64,000 nucleotides of DNA. Source: Pedobacter westerhofensis. Lineage in GTDB: Bacteria; Bacteroidota; Bacteroidia; Sphingobacteriales; Sphingobacteriaceae. The stretch covers positions 266,716 through 330,715 of the forward strand of contig NZ_FXTN01000008.1 in assembly GCF_900182595.1 (NCBI RefSeq), written 5' to 3'. Positions within the stretch are counted from its first letter, which is position 1. Every line of letters begins with the position of its first letter. Positions 1 through 9,260 of this stretch are shown here, in pieces. The translations under genes and the position numbers were made by a program. The notes below the pieces were generated by a model. The model had not been told where the DNA came from and ran no database searches. It saw only the letters and a list, made by a program, of their open reading frames with translations.

Positions 1-44
1 GCAACAGCAGTTTTTCTTCTTCCTGAAGTATTAGTAACTGACAT
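1..44 (-). CDS. rpsI: 30S ribosomal protein S9, N-terminal fragment
   Basis: Reading leftwards from the ATG at 44-42, the frame gives MSVTNTSGRRKTAV and runs off the window edge. This matches the start of S9, including the conserved GRRKTAV segment. A purine-rich Shine-Dalgarno-like stretch (AAAGGAAG) precedes it. The start lies 17 bases after the rplM stop, as expected for the conserved rplM-rpsI operon. S9 is a small-subunit protein whose C-terminal tail reaches the P-site; that part is outside the window. Confidence 0.9.
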   Translation of the reverse strand, partial: MSVTNTSGRRKTAV

Positions 45-60
45 TTCTTTCTTCCTTTAA

Positions 61-504
61 TTAAAGTGTAATGGTTTTTGGTGATTGTGCTGCATGAGGA
101 TGCTCAGTACCTGCATAAACAAAAAGGTTCGTGTATAATTTTGCACCTAATTTTGTTTTAGGTAACATACCACGAACAGCTTTCTCGATAACACGCGTAG
201 GATGTTTCGCCATTAACTCTTTTGGAGAAATGAAACGCTGACCTCCTGGGTATCCAGTATAAGATGTATACACCTTATCGCTGAACTTATTTCCGGTCAA
301 CTTAATCTTGTCTGCATTGATAACGATCACATTATCGCCGCAGTCTACGTGTGGGGTGTACTCAGGCTTGTTTTTACCACGGATGATCATTGCGATCTTC
401 GATGACAAGCGCCCCAAAATCTCGCCTTGTGCATCAACAACAACCCACTGTTTGTTAACAGTTTTAGCATTGGCAGAGACAGTTTTGTAACTTAACGTAT
501 TCAC
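61..504 (-). CDS. rplM: 50S ribosomal protein L13
   Basis: This 147-residue protein has the usual bacterial L13 length. It shows the family core: WVVVDAQGEILGRLSSKIA near residues 20-38, HVDCGDNVIVINADKIKLTG around 52-71, and KHPTRVIEKAVRGMLPK around 100-116. L13 binds 23S rRNA early in large-subunit assembly. It is the first gene of the rplM-rpsI pair. A clear promoter and a short leader with a 5' hairpin lie upstream, so autogenous control through the leader is plausible. Nothing in the coding sequence is odd. Confidence 0.98.
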   Translation of the reverse strand: MNTLSYKTVSANAKTVNKQWVVVDAQGEILGRLSSKIAMIIRGKNKPEYTPHVDCGDNVIVINADKIKLTGNKFSDKVYTSYTGYPGGQRFISPKELMAKHPTRVIEKAVRGMLPKTKLGAKLYTNLFVYAGTEHPHAAQSPKTITL

Positions 505-540
505 TTGCTTGTATTTAATTTGTTAAACAATTATTTATTC

Positions 541-557
541 TCCCTAAGATTTAGGGA
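541..557 (-). promoter_or_regulatory. Hairpin at the 5' end of the rplM leader
   Basis: A perfect 7-bp stem with a 3-base loop (arms 541-547 and 551-557, CCCTAA/TTAGGG core) sits at the predicted transcript 5' end, about 37 bases upstream of the rplM ATG. Ribosomal-protein leaders that bind their own product are known for L13 operons; assigning this stem to that role is inference from position. Confidence 0.45.
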
Positions 558-560
558 CTG

Positions 561-591
561 CAAAGATAGATTAAAATGTGTAATTATCAAA
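561..591 (-). promoter_or_regulatory. Bacteroidota-type promoter for rplM-rpsI
   Basis: On the minus strand a TTTG box (588-591) lies exactly 19 bases from TATCTTTG (561-568). This is a full match to the Bacteroidota housekeeping consensus TTTG-N19-TAnnTTTG. The predicted transcript start is about 553-557, leaving a leader of about 50 bases before rplM. Confidence 0.8.
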
Positions 592-594
592 TGG

Positions 595-966
595 TTACTC
601 ATCTTTTTTTGCTAAATTCTCTCTCCAGCTTAAAAAAACATGGAAAAGCAGGCTTAGCATCAGTATAAATCCTGAACCTGTCAGCAACAGGGTACCCAGC
701 GGGTAGTACTGATATTCCATTGCGCCAAGCAACAGAAAAAAGGCACCGTACCCCAGATAAAGCGCAAAAACCAGGGTCAGAACGGCAAATAACCAGTGTA
801 ATATTGACCATCCGGACTGTCCCCTTTCCTGCGACCGGAGAACCAGCCACTGGAACACAACTGCAGCAAGGAGCCCGGTAATAACAAAGCCGCTGCCATT
901 CTGAAGATAAGCCAGAAAATAGCAGACTGCGCCGGTGAGATTAAGGTAAGATAAGGTTCTGAGCAT
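595..966 (-). CDS. Small four-helix membrane protein, unknown function
   Basis: The 123-residue protein is very hydrophobic, with about four membrane-spanning segments (near residues 8-22, 28-43, 57-82 and 90-112) and a charged tail (SWRENLAKKDE). I do not recognise the family and see no catalytic motif. It ends about 90 bases upstream of the rplM start in the same orientation, but the rplM promoter lies in that gap, so the two are probably separate units. ATG start at 966; an overlapping frame at 599-850 is a shadow. Confidence 0.6.
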   Translation of the reverse strand: MLRTLSYLNLTGAVCYFLAYLQNGSGFVITGLLAAVVFQWLVLRSQERGQSGWSILHWLFAVLTLVFALYLGYGAFFLLLGAMEYQYYPLGTLLLTGSGFILMLSLLFHVFLSWRENLAKKDE

Positions 967-1209
967 TTACATCCGGTAAACCCTTCGCCGGATTACCGGT
1001 TCAAAGATCATTAAAACTCTCCGGTTCTCAATAAATTCAAATAATACTGAACTATTTCATGGCGGTATTGTTATTAAACTATTATTGCGCAAGCTTTAAA
1101 TACTGGACTCAAATATATACTCATGAAACCTGCATTAGCTTACAACTCTAAAAAAGAAACGATAAGCTCATGCAAGCTTCATGACCATAAAAAAACAAAT
1201 AGATAAATT

Positions 1210-1416
1210 ATGAAAAAAGAAACGAAAATTGTTGCAGGAATACTTGCAGGAGCTGCTCTTGGTGCCGCAGTAGCGTTAATCTTATCTACTGATAAAACTG
1301 ATGATGTAAAAGAAAAACTCTCAGACTGGTTTGCAGATCTGCTGGATGCTTCAAAAGATAAATTAGCCGATGTAGCTGATTCTGTCAAAGACAAAATTGC
1401 CCAGGTAAGACACTAA
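1210..1416 (+). CDS. YtxH-like small membrane-anchored protein
   Basis: The 68-residue protein starts with KKETKIVAGILAGAALGAAVALILSTD, a single Gly/Ala-rich membrane segment typical of YtxH proteins. An acidic/basic amphipathic helix rich in Asp and Lys follows, likely a coiled coil (KEKLSDWFADLLDASKDKL, then VADSVKDKI). Related proteins are often stress-linked, but no function can be read here. It is monocistronic and is followed immediately by a strong terminator. The opposite-strand frame 1179-1394 is a shadow. Confidence 0.75.
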   Translation: MKKETKIVAGILAGAALGAAVALILSTDKTDDVKEKLSDWFADLLDASKDKLADVADSVKDKIAQVRH

Positions 1417-1423
1417 TCTATAA

Positions 1424-1454
1424 TTGGTAATGCCGCAACGGCATTACCAAAATT
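1424..1454 (+). terminator. Intrinsic terminator after the YtxH-like gene
   Basis: A perfect 12-bp stem with a CAA loop (arms 1424-1435 and 1439-1450, core GGTAATGCCG/CGGCATTACC) begins 8 bases after the stop codon. A short AT-rich tail with T residues follows. Confidence 0.8.
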
Positions 1455-1517
1455 CTTTTACCGGAATGCCCCTGCTGTACCGGCAGCAAGACTGCTCCCC
1501 ATTCAAATTACAGCTGT

Positions 1518-2936
1518 ATGAAAATTGCTTTTCATGGTGCCGCACGTGCCGTAACTGGCAGCAAACACCTTATTACACTCAAAGACAACACCCAAATATT
1601 ATTAGACTGCGGCATGTTCCAGGGAATGGGAGACATTACTGAAAAACTAAACAGTTATTTCGGATTTACACCATCTGCTGTCACGTACATGATTCTTTCA
1701 CACGCGCACATAGATCATTGTGGTTTATTGCCTCGGCTCGTTGCAGAAGGATTTACGGGCACAATCTACAGTACACCTGCTACAATGGACCTTGCCAGGA
1801 TCCTGTTAATGGATTCTGCAAAGATCCAGATGCAGGATGCCGAATATGCCAACAGGCACCTCTCCCCCGGAGAAGAGCCCGAAGAACCTCTGTACACTGA
1901 TGAGGACGTGATTAAGACACTAAGCCAGTTTAAGATTATCAACTATAATGAGGATTTTGAAATCAGCCCGATACTCAGCCTTCGCTTTACCGATGCAGGA
2001 CATATCGTTGGCAGTGCAGCTGTTCACCTCGCCATAAAAGAAGACACGAAAACCCTCCGCCTTACCTTTAGCGGAGATGTGGGCAGGTATGGTGATCTGC
2101 TTCTGAAAAGCCCGCAGCAATTTCCCCAGGCAGATTATATCATTATGGAGTCTACCTATGGCGATTCCCTGCATAAAGATCTGGAACCAATCGAAAACAT
2201 GCTGCTGGACATCATTAACCAGACTTGCCTGGTCAAAAAAGGCAAGCTTGTAATCCCTGCTTTCAGTGTTGGGCGCACCCAGGAACTTTTGTATGCACTG
2301 AACGGACTGGAACTGAAGAACAAGCTGCCGGATATCCCTTTTTATGTAGACAGCCCGCTATCTATCCAGGCTACACAGGTTTTAAAAAATCACCCCGAAG
2401 TATATAATAATGGTGTCAGGGAAGTTTTGAAAGTTGATGAAGACCCCTTCGCTTTTAAAGGACTAAAATTTATTGAAAAAGTAGAAGAGTCAAAGGCATT
2501 AAATAACGACCCAAGGCCTTGTGTGATTATTTCTGCATCCGGCATGGCCGAAGGCGGCCGCGTAAGGCACCACATCCGCAATACGGTCGGCAATCATAAA
2601 AACACGATCCTGATGGTGGGCTATTGCGCTCCTGACTCTCTTGCAGGCAGACTGCTTGCCGGAGACAAGAGTATCTATCTCTTCAGGGAAAATCTCCATG
2701 TAAAGGCAGAGATCAAATCGATCAGGTCGATGAGCGCTCACGGCGATTATGAAGACTTGCTCCAATTCCTGTCCTGCCAGGACCCGGCACGCATAAAGCA
2801 GCTTTTTCTTGTACACGGAGAATATGATGTGCAGCAAAATTTTGCACAGCGACTCAAAAACCATGGATTTAAACACGTAGCCATTCCTGAATATCATCAG
2901 GAATACGAATATAACAAAGAGCCCGCATGGAGTTAA
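1518..2936 (+). CDS. MBL-fold beta-CASP hydrolase (RNA-processing exonuclease type)
   Basis: The 472-residue protein has the metallo-beta-lactamase zinc motif SHAHIDHCG (near residues 60-68), a later zinc His in DAGHIVGSA, and ESTYGDS. It then shows beta-CASP features: FSVGRTQELLYALN, PFYVDSPLSIQAT, ISASGMAEGGRVRHHI, SAHGDYEDLL and VHGEYDVQQNF. This is the architecture of CPSF73/Ysh1-like nucleases that cleave RNA with two zinc ions. The protein is full-length for the family and likely cytoplasmic. Its last codons overlap the start of the MscS gene by 10 bases, implying translational coupling, although no functional link is known. Confidence 0.9.
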   Translation: MKIAFHGAARAVTGSKHLITLKDNTQILLDCGMFQGMGDITEKLNSYFGFTPSAVTYMILSHAHIDHCGLLPRLVAEGFTGTIYSTPATMDLARILLMDSAKIQMQDAEYANRHLSPGEEPEEPLYTDEDVIKTLSQFKIINYNEDFEISPILSLRFTDAGHIVGSAAVHLAIKEDTKTLRLTFSGDVGRYGDLLLKSPQQFPQADYIIMESTYGDSLHKDLEPIENMLLDIINQTCLVKKGKLVIPAFSVGRTQELLYALNGLELKNKLPDIPFYVDSPLSIQATQVLKNHPEVYNNGVREVLKVDEDPFAFKGLKFIEKVEESKALNNDPRPCVIISASGMAEGGRVRHHIRNTVGNHKNTILMVGYCAPDSLAGRLLAGDKSIYLFRENLHVKAEIKSIRSMSAHGDYEDLLQFLSCQDPARIKQLFLVHGEYDVQQNFAQRLKNHGFKHVAIPEYHQEYEYNKEPAWS

Positions 2937-4027
2937 TAGATGATTTTTTTGGACACCCCATACCGCAATGGATTCAGAACTTTATCCTGGCCGGCTCTGC
3001 CATCGCCATCGGAGGAATACTGAAATTCATCATTCTCAAGGCATTTAAGTTTTTTTCCAGATACTGGGCATCCTTCCAGATCAGATCCATTATCCGCCAC
3101 CTTAATCATCCCGCAGGGATCTTTATCCCCCTGTTGCTGCTCAATATATCGCTGGGCTTTATGGTGCTCGATAAAACACTCCGGGCGCAGCTCAGCCGCA
3201 TCCTGGAGATATCGCTCACCATCTGCTTTTCCCTGATCCTGATCCGCATCATCAAAGTGCTCGAAGATCATTTTTACCACAAGTATGACCTGAGCAAAGA
3301 AGACAACCTTAAAGAAAGAAAAATAAGGACACAGCTGCAGTTTATCCGCAAGTTTGTGGTCTCTCTGATTGTGCTCATTACGATAGCACTGGTATTATTG
3401 AGCTTTGAAAGTATGCGCAAAATAGGTACAGGCTTACTTACCGGTGTGGGTGTAGGGGGAATTATTATCGGTTTTGCCGCACAGAAATCTTTGGGGAACC
3501 TGCTCGCGGGTTTCCAGATCGCCTTTACACAGCCCATCCGTATCGATGATGTGGTGATTGTAGAAGGGGAATGGGGCCGCGTGGAAGAAATTACGCTCAC
3601 CTATGTGGTGGTCAATATATGGGACCAGCGCCGGCTGATCCTCCCGATTACTTATTTTATTGAAAAGCCCTTCCAGAACTGGACAAGGGTATCGGCACAG
3701 TTGCTCGGCACAGTTTTCCTGTACCTGGATTATACAATTCCGGTGCCGCCACTAAGAGAGGAACTCACCAGGTTGCTTACCGCTCACCCCCTATGGGATA
3801 AACGTGTAAATGTGGTGCAGGTAACAGACAACAAGGAACGCACCATCGAAATCCGCTTTTTAATGAGTGCCCGCAATTCTTCGCAGGCTTTTGATCTGCG
3901 CTGTGATGTCCGCGAACAAATGATCGGTTTCATCAGGACCAATTACCCCGAAAGCCTGCCCAAAACAAGACTGGAATTTAACGGCGAAAGCAACAAACAA
4001 GACAGCCCTCCCTTTATCCCTGAATAA
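2927..4027 (+). CDS. MscS-family mechanosensitive channel
   Basis: The 366-residue protein has an N-terminal region with about three to four membrane segments. The conserved pore-helix/beta-domain junction follows: the Gly-rich LTGVGVGGIIIGFAAQKSLG, then NLLAGFQIAFTQPIRIDDVV and VEGEWGRVEEITLTYVVV. A soluble alpha/beta vestibule domain ends it. MscS channels gate on membrane tension to relieve hypo-osmotic shock. The start is embedded in the end of the beta-CASP hydrolase gene. The C-terminus (NKQDSPPFIPE) is short and unremarkable. Confidence 0.9.
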   Translation: MELIDDFFGHPIPQWIQNFILAGSAIAIGGILKFIILKAFKFFSRYWASFQIRSIIRHLNHPAGIFIPLLLLNISLGFMVLDKTLRAQLSRILEISLTICFSLILIRIIKVLEDHFYHKYDLSKEDNLKERKIRTQLQFIRKFVVSLIVLITIALVLLSFESMRKIGTGLLTGVGVGGIIIGFAAQKSLGNLLAGFQIAFTQPIRIDDVVIVEGEWGRVEEITLTYVVVNIWDQRRLILPITYFIEKPFQNWTRVSAQLLGTVFLYLDYTIPVPPLREELTRLLTAHPLWDKRVNVVQVTDNKERTIEIRFLMSARNSSQAFDLRCDVREQMIGFIRTNYPESLPKTRLEFNGESNKQDSPPFIPE

Positions 4028-4048
4028 TATTTTCAATACCTTTACCTT

Positions 4049-4747
4049 ATGGATGTTTTTGGAAACGCTTTACAGGATCAGTTCAACACAAATACGGCCG
4101 ACATTCTCTGGCTGCACAATTCTTATGATGAGCCCGAAGAAATGCCTGTAGATATTTTCTTCCGGACGGAAGAAGAGATGCCTGATATTGAGCTGGAAGC
4201 AATGGACATGTGCGAAGGCCGGGTACTGGATGTTGGCGGCGGTGCAGGAAGCCATGCCCTGATCTTGCAGGAAAGAGGCTTTGAGGTTGTCGCAATTGAC
4301 ATCTCAGCCGCAGCAGTGGCGATAATGCAAAAACGTGGGCTCAAAAATACCGTAGAAGGAGACATCTTCAAGTACACCGGTGAGAAATTTGACACTCTGC
4401 TATTCCTCATGAATGGCATCGGACTGACGGGCACGATTGAAAATTTCAAAACTTTCCTGGATCATGCAAAAACACTGTTAAATGAAGGCGGCCAGCTATT
4501 GTTTGACAGTTCAGACATTACGTATCTGTACGAGGATACAGAAATGCCATCCGATAAATATTATGGCGAAGTATCCTACCAGTACGAATATAAAGGTGAA
4601 AAAGGCGAGTGGTTCAACTGGCTTTACATTGATCCCCAGCTACTTAAAAAAATCGCCAGGGAATCCGGATGGGAATGTCATCTGTTATTTGATGATGGAC
4701 AGGACCAGTATCTCGCAGAAATGCGGTTAACTACCCCTGGTCAGTAA
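4049..4747 (+). CDS. Class I SAM-dependent methyltransferase
   Basis: The 232-residue protein contains the SAM-binding motif I VLDVGGGAGSHALILQERG near residues 59-77. An acidic strand end follows (EVVAIDIS), then LLFLMNGIGLTG and NEGGQLLFDSSD. This is a Rossmann-type methyltransferase. The substrate cannot be predicted; an acidic N-terminal extension precedes the fold. It follows the MscS gene by 21 bases and may be cotranscribed. Its 3' end converges on pepT with 11 bases between the stop codons. Confidence 0.85.
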   Translation: MDVFGNALQDQFNTNTADILWLHNSYDEPEEMPVDIFFRTEEEMPDIELEAMDMCEGRVLDVGGGAGSHALILQERGFEVVAIDISAAAVAIMQKRGLKNTVEGDIFKYTGEKFDTLLFLMNGIGLTGTIENFKTFLDHAKTLLNEGGQLLFDSSDITYLYEDTEMPSDKYYGEVSYQYEYKGEKGEWFNWLYIDPQLLKKIARESGWECHLLFDDGQDQYLAEMRLTTPGQ

Positions 4748-4758
4748 TATCTCTGGAT

Positions 4759-6015
4759 TTAATTAGTTTTTTCTTCCCAGATCAGCGCCAGATTAATAAT
4801 TGTTTCGACCGCCTTTTCCATGTCCTGCACAGATGCCCATTCCTGCTTGCCATGGAAGGCATGTTCGCCTGCAAAGATATTCGGACAGGGCAGTCCCATT
4901 AAAGATAATCTTGATCCATCTGTTCCGCCCCTGATGCTTTGTTTCTTTACCGGGATACCTGCACGCTCAATAGCCAGCATTCCGTATTCCAGTACCTGCG
5001 GATACTGGTCCAGCACTTTTTTCATATTCCGGTACTGCTGCTTAATCTTAAGCTCGTAGGTAGAATTAGGATAGCTTTCCATCACCTGTTTAACCAGTGT
5101 TTCCAGTGTACGTCCATGCTCAGCCAGCAGGTCATCATCAAAATCGCGGATAATAAAATGTGCCTCTGCCTGCTCAACATTCCCCTGTACGGATACAGGA
5201 TGCAGGAAACCTTCTTTCTGTTCCGTAGCCTCCGGAGTAAGCCTGTCTTTAGGCAGTGCACTGAGGATGTCTCCAAGGATCTTAATGGCGCTTTCCATTT
5301 TTCCCTTTGCAAAGCCCGGGTGTGAGCTTACCCCCTTAATGATCAGTACAGCTCCGTCGGCAGAGAACGTTTCATCTTCGATAGACCCACGCGTTTCCCC
5401 GTCAACCGTATAGGCAAAGTCGGCCCCCAGTTTTTTAAGATCAGCCTTATCCACGCCCCGGCCAATCTCTTCATCAGGAGTAAAAAGAATTTTGATCGTT
5501 CCATGTTTCAGCTCCGGATGGGCAACCAGGAAAGCCGCCGCTTCCATAATCTCTGCCAGCCCCGCTTTGTTATCGGCCCCCAGCAGGGTTGTTCCGCTTG
5601 CAGTAATAATATCATTCCCGATCTGATCCTTCAGATCAGGGTGTTCAGTCATTTTCAAGACAATGGAAGGATCATCCGGCAGTACCAGGTCCTGGCCCTG
5701 ATAATTGTAGTGGATCATCGGTTTTACACCATCTCCACTGCAATCCGGGGAAGTATCCATATGCGAACAGAAGCAGATTACGGGTACCTTCTTCGCCGAA
5801 TTTGAAGGGATTGTCGCGTACACATATCCGTATTCATCCAGATGTGCATCTCCAATTCCAATTTCCAGCAGCTGTGCTACCAGTACTTTTCCAAGGTTTT
5901 TCTGCTTTTCGGTAGAAGGGATACTTGCCGATGCCGGATCAGACTGTGTATCTATTTTTACATACTCTGTAAATCTATTTTGTAATGAATTACTGCTGTT
6001 CAGATATTTTAGCAT
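4759..6015 (-). CDS. pepT: Peptidase T (M20B aminotripeptidase)
   Basis: The 418-residue protein has the usual PepT length. It contains the M20 metal and catalytic motifs: SHMDTSPD, LGADNKAGLAEIM (bridging Asp), FTPDEEIGRGVD (catalytic Glu and metal Glu), YTVDGETRGSIEDETF and RGGTDGSRLS near the C-terminus. PepT removes the N-terminal residue from tripeptides with two zinc ions in the cytoplasm. It has no signal peptide and is probably monocistronic. The overlapping opposite-strand frames are shadows. Confidence 0.96.
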   Translation of the reverse strand: MLKYLNSSNSLQNRFTEYVKIDTQSDPASASIPSTEKQKNLGKVLVAQLLEIGIGDAHLDEYGYVYATIPSNSAKKVPVICFCSHMDTSPDCSGDGVKPMIHYNYQGQDLVLPDDPSIVLKMTEHPDLKDQIGNDIITASGTTLLGADNKAGLAEIMEAAAFLVAHPELKHGTIKILFTPDEEIGRGVDKADLKKLGADFAYTVDGETRGSIEDETFSADGAVLIIKGVSSHPGFAKGKMESAIKILGDILSALPKDRLTPEATEQKEGFLHPVSVQGNVEQAEAHFIIRDFDDDLLAEHGRTLETLVKQVMESYPNSTYELKIKQQYRNMKKVLDQYPQVLEYGMLAIERAGIPVKKQSIRGGTDGSRLSLMGLPCPNIFAGEHAFHGKQEWASVQDMEKAVETIINLALIWEEKTN

Positions 6016-6073
6016 ATTTTTAAAAAAGTAAAGGTACTAAAGATCATACTTTACAATTTAAAATCAGCATAAC

Positions 6074-6784
6074 TTGAAAAGGATAATTATCACCGCCTTA
6101 TTCCTCGCTTCTACGCTTTCGTCATTTGCACAGTCGAATTTCTACAAAATCTCCATTGGTGCCGGTTTTGGTGCCACACAGTCTTTTACCGAAGTCCAGA
6201 AACACGGATTTGGATTGTCCGGCTACGGGACACTTGATTATCTGTTTACGCCCTTTGCCAGCCTGGGCCTGGAACTCCAGAAAGGGGAAGTAAACGGCGG
6301 CGACTTTAAAAATGACCCGCTGAACCGCGAATTTGTGAATTCGTATCAGTCTTTCGCTGTCAGCGCCAAAGTATCACTCGGACAGGTGCTGAATGACCGC
6401 TACAATGGCCCCTCAGACCTGCTGAAAGGGATATATCTGGGCGCCGGCGTAGGCGTAATCAAAAACAGCGTTCTTTTCAGTACCGGCCTTGATCCACAGG
6501 ATAATAATTATGCAGTGACAGACCACCTCGACAGAAAAGACCTGTTCTTTCCGCTGAACCTTGGGATTAATGTACACTTCCCAGACCGGGAGGGTTTTTA
6601 CAGGTATGTGCTTAATTTCAATTACCAGGCTAACTTTACCCTGGGCGAGAACCTTGATGGCTATGACGATTCAAAAATCACCTTCCAAAGTGGCACAATT
6701 GATATCTTTACTTATTTTTCCGTAGGATTAAAGTACAACTTTGGAAAAATGGGATTATCCCGAAAGACTTTCAGAAAATATTAA
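6074..6784 (+). CDS. Outer-membrane beta-barrel-like protein, unknown role
   Basis: The 236-residue protein starts with TTG, followed by a signal peptide (KRIIITALFLASTLSSFAQ) ending at the Ala-Gln cleavage typical of Bacteroidota. The mature part alternates Gly and aromatic residues (ISIGAGFGATQSF, GIYLGAGVGVI) and ends in FSVGLKYNFGKMG, like a small beta barrel or porin-like OmpA-type barrel. I cannot name a specific family. It faces away from pepT; the 58-base gap may hold divergent promoters. Confidence 0.65.
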   Translation: MKRIIITALFLASTLSSFAQSNFYKISIGAGFGATQSFTEVQKHGFGLSGYGTLDYLFTPFASLGLELQKGEVNGGDFKNDPLNREFVNSYQSFAVSAKVSLGQVLNDRYNGPSDLLKGIYLGAGVGVIKNSVLFSTGLDPQDNNYAVTDHLDRKDLFFPLNLGINVHFPDREGFYRYVLNFNYQANFTLGENLDGYDDSKITFQSGTIDIFTYFSVGLKYNFGKMGLSRKTFRKY

Positions 6785-6822
6785 ATTTGTGTCGATATAA
6801 TCCTGCATAAAAGATACGACCG

Positions 6823-8562
6823 ATGAAATCCTTTTTCTCCTTTTTAATTATTTTACTTTCCATGGATACTTTTGCACAGCAAACGCCATACGAGCTTGGC
6901 AATAAAAATCAGACCGCTACTTATGATGAAGCCATCTCTTTTTATGAAAAGCTGGCAAAGTCCTCTCCGCAGGCTAAGCTCCTTACCTACGGAAGTACCG
7001 ATTTTGGAAAACCGCTTCATCTCCTGGTTTTATCAAAGAATAAAGTATTTGATCCGGCAGCCATCAGAAAGAGCAACCACAGGATTCTGCTGATCAACAA
7101 TGGTATTCATCCGGGCGAGCCCGAAGGTATTGATGCCTCCATGATGCTGGCGAGGGATTTATTAAAGGATAACCTCCTGCCAGAGGATGTCGTGATCTGT
7201 ATCATTCCCGTTTATAATATTGATGGCTCCTTTAACCGTACTTCTACTTCACGTGCCAATCAGAATGGCCCGGAAGCTTATGGCTTCAGAGGAAACAGTA
7301 AGAATTACGATCTGAACAGGGATTTTATCAAAACCGACTCCAAGAACTCTGCTGCATTCCAGCTGATTTTCAATACCTGGCAGCCGGAGATTTTTGTAGA
7401 TACCCATACCAGCAACGGTGCAGACTATCAGTATACAATGACGCTGATCCCTACTCAAAAAGACAAACTTAATTCCATACTGTCGGGATATCTTACCAAA
7501 ACCCTCGTTCCGGCGCTATACTCAAAGATGCAGCAAAAGGGTTATGAGCTGATACCATATATCAATTCAATAGAGGAAACTCCGGAAGCCGGCATCACGG
7601 GATTTCTTGAAACACCGCGTTATTCTACAGGCTATACGACTTTGCACAATACCATCGGCTTTATGCCCGAAACGCATATGCTCAAAGCATATGATAAGCG
7701 CGTAGAATCTACTTATCAATTGCTAAAAACCTATGTGGATATAGTAGAGCGCGACGCTCAGCTCATCGGTGAAAACAAACGCAGGGCTGATGAAGCCGTT
7801 GCACAACAAAAAGATTTTCCACTGAGCTGGAAACTGAATGAAAAGGTATGGGATACAATCACTTTCAAAGGATTTGCAGCCAAATACAAACCAAGTACTG
7901 TCAGCGGTGCCAACAGGCTTTATTACGACCGCAATGAACCTTATACAAAGGAGATCAAATACTGGAATAAATTTGAACCGCAAACGGTAGTAAGCAAACC
8001 GGTGGCTTATATTGTTCCTAAAGCCTGGGACAGGGTAATTGCACTTTTAAAGCTTAACGGGGTAAAACTCTCCCAGCTTGCAGAAGATACACAGCTGCAG
8101 GTTGATTCTTATTATATCACCGATTATAAAACTGCTGCAAGGCCTTTTGAAGGTCATTACCTGCACAGCAATGTCCAGTTGAGCACCAAACCACAAAGCC
8201 TGCAATACTATGCCGGCGACTACATCGTATATGCCAATCAACCGCAAAACAGGTATATTATAGAAACGCTGGAACCTCAGGCAACCGATTCTTTTTTCAC
8301 CTGGAACTTTTTCGACTCAATCCTGGATCAGAAAGAGCATTTTTCAGCCTATGTATTCGAAGACACGGCAACCGGTCTTTTGCAGCATGACCCGGCACTG
8401 CGTACACTGCTGGAACAGGAAAAAGCAAAGGACCCCGCATTTTCCAAAAACCCTGCCGCACAACTGGAGTTTGTTTACAAACATTCGAATTATCACGAAA
8501 ACACACATATGCGCTACCCAATCGCTAGATTGCAGCACGATATTAAAATCAACCTGAAATAA
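6823..8562 (+). CDS. Secreted M14-family zinc carboxypeptidase
   Basis: The 579-residue protein starts with a signal peptide (KSFFSFLIILLSMDTFAQ). The zinc motif HPGEPEG (His96, Glu99) follows, then NPVYNIDG-like and NYDLNRDF segments, and the third zinc His in DTHTSNGADYQYTMT. This matches M14 peptidases, which remove C-terminal residues from peptides, here probably in the periplasm. A C-terminal beta-rich extension of about 250 residues has no assigned function. The next gene, a rhomboid protease, starts two bases after its stop, so the two are translationally coupled. Confidence 0.88.
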   Translation: MKSFFSFLIILLSMDTFAQQTPYELGNKNQTATYDEAISFYEKLAKSSPQAKLLTYGSTDFGKPLHLLVLSKNKVFDPAAIRKSNHRILLINNGIHPGEPEGIDASMMLARDLLKDNLLPEDVVICIIPVYNIDGSFNRTSTSRANQNGPEAYGFRGNSKNYDLNRDFIKTDSKNSAAFQLIFNTWQPEIFVDTHTSNGADYQYTMTLIPTQKDKLNSILSGYLTKTLVPALYSKMQQKGYELIPYINSIEETPEAGITGFLETPRYSTGYTTLHNTIGFMPETHMLKAYDKRVESTYQLLKTYVDIVERDAQLIGENKRRADEAVAQQKDFPLSWKLNEKVWDTITFKGFAAKYKPSTVSGANRLYYDRNEPYTKEIKYWNKFEPQTVVSKPVAYIVPKAWDRVIALLKLNGVKLSQLAEDTQLQVDSYYITDYKTAARPFEGHYLHSNVQLSTKPQSLQYYAGDYIVYANQPQNRYIIETLEPQATDSFFTWNFFDSILDQKEHFSAYVFEDTATGLLQHDPALRTLLEQEKAKDPAFSKNPAAQLEFVYKHSNYHENTHMRYPIARLQHDIKINLK

Positions 8563-8563
8563 A

Positions 8564-9181
8564 ATGATAGAATACCTTCAGAATACACCCGTTGCCTCCA
8601 TTATCTTTATATTCACACTGGTGACCAGTATTTATGCGTTCAATGATGCAGGATTGTACGGGAAATTCATGCTCCATCCATATAGCGTGTACCGTAAACA
8701 AAATGTATATACCCTATTGACCAGCGGACTGATCCACGGCAGCTGGATGCATTTGATCTTCAACATGTTTACTTTCTATGCCTTCGCATTTACGCTGGAA
8801 TCTACAATGGGAAGCCTGCGCTTTGGACTGGTTTACTTCATCGGACTGATTCTGAGCGATATTCCTTCAGTATTTAAGCATAAAAATAATTTTCATTATC
8901 ATAGCCTGGGCGCTTCAGGCGCAATATCAGCTGTGCTCTTCAGCTATATCTTATTTTATCCGCTAAGCACACTGATGATATTTCCCTTACCGATTCCCAT
9001 CTGGGCGGCGCTGTTTGGCGTATTATACCTGGTGTACACGTATTACATGTCTAAGAGTTCAAGGGACAACATTAACCATGATGCGCATCTTTTTGGCGCA
9101 TTAACAGGGATTATCGTGACTATCCTGCTTGTTCCTGGTATCATACCGCATTTTATTTCAGCAATTACCGGCCGGCTTTAA
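8564..9181 (+). CDS. Rhomboid-family intramembrane serine protease
   Basis: The 205-residue protein has six hydrophobic segments. The rhomboid catalytic Ser lies in LGASGAISAVL, the catalytic His in NHDAHLFGALTG, and the oxyanion region HLIFNMFTFYAF near residue 65 has the conserved Asn. Rhomboids cut transmembrane substrates within the bilayer. It starts one base after the M14 peptidase stop (TAAAATG arrangement) and so is probably made from the same mRNA. Substrate unknown. Confidence 0.92.
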   Translation: MIEYLQNTPVASIIFIFTLVTSIYAFNDAGLYGKFMLHPYSVYRKQNVYTLLTSGLIHGSWMHLIFNMFTFYAFAFTLESTMGSLRFGLVYFIGLILSDIPSVFKHKNNFHYHSLGASGAISAVLFSYILFYPLSTLMIFPLPIPIWAALFGVLYLVYTYYMSKSSRDNINHDAHLFGALTGIIVTILLVPGIIPHFISAITGRL

Positions 9182-9260
9182 TGTGTTTGCACGTGAGATA
9201 CACCTGATCAGGCATAAACCGTAAAAGGCATCAGGATGATCAGGATAACCGGCGTAAATG

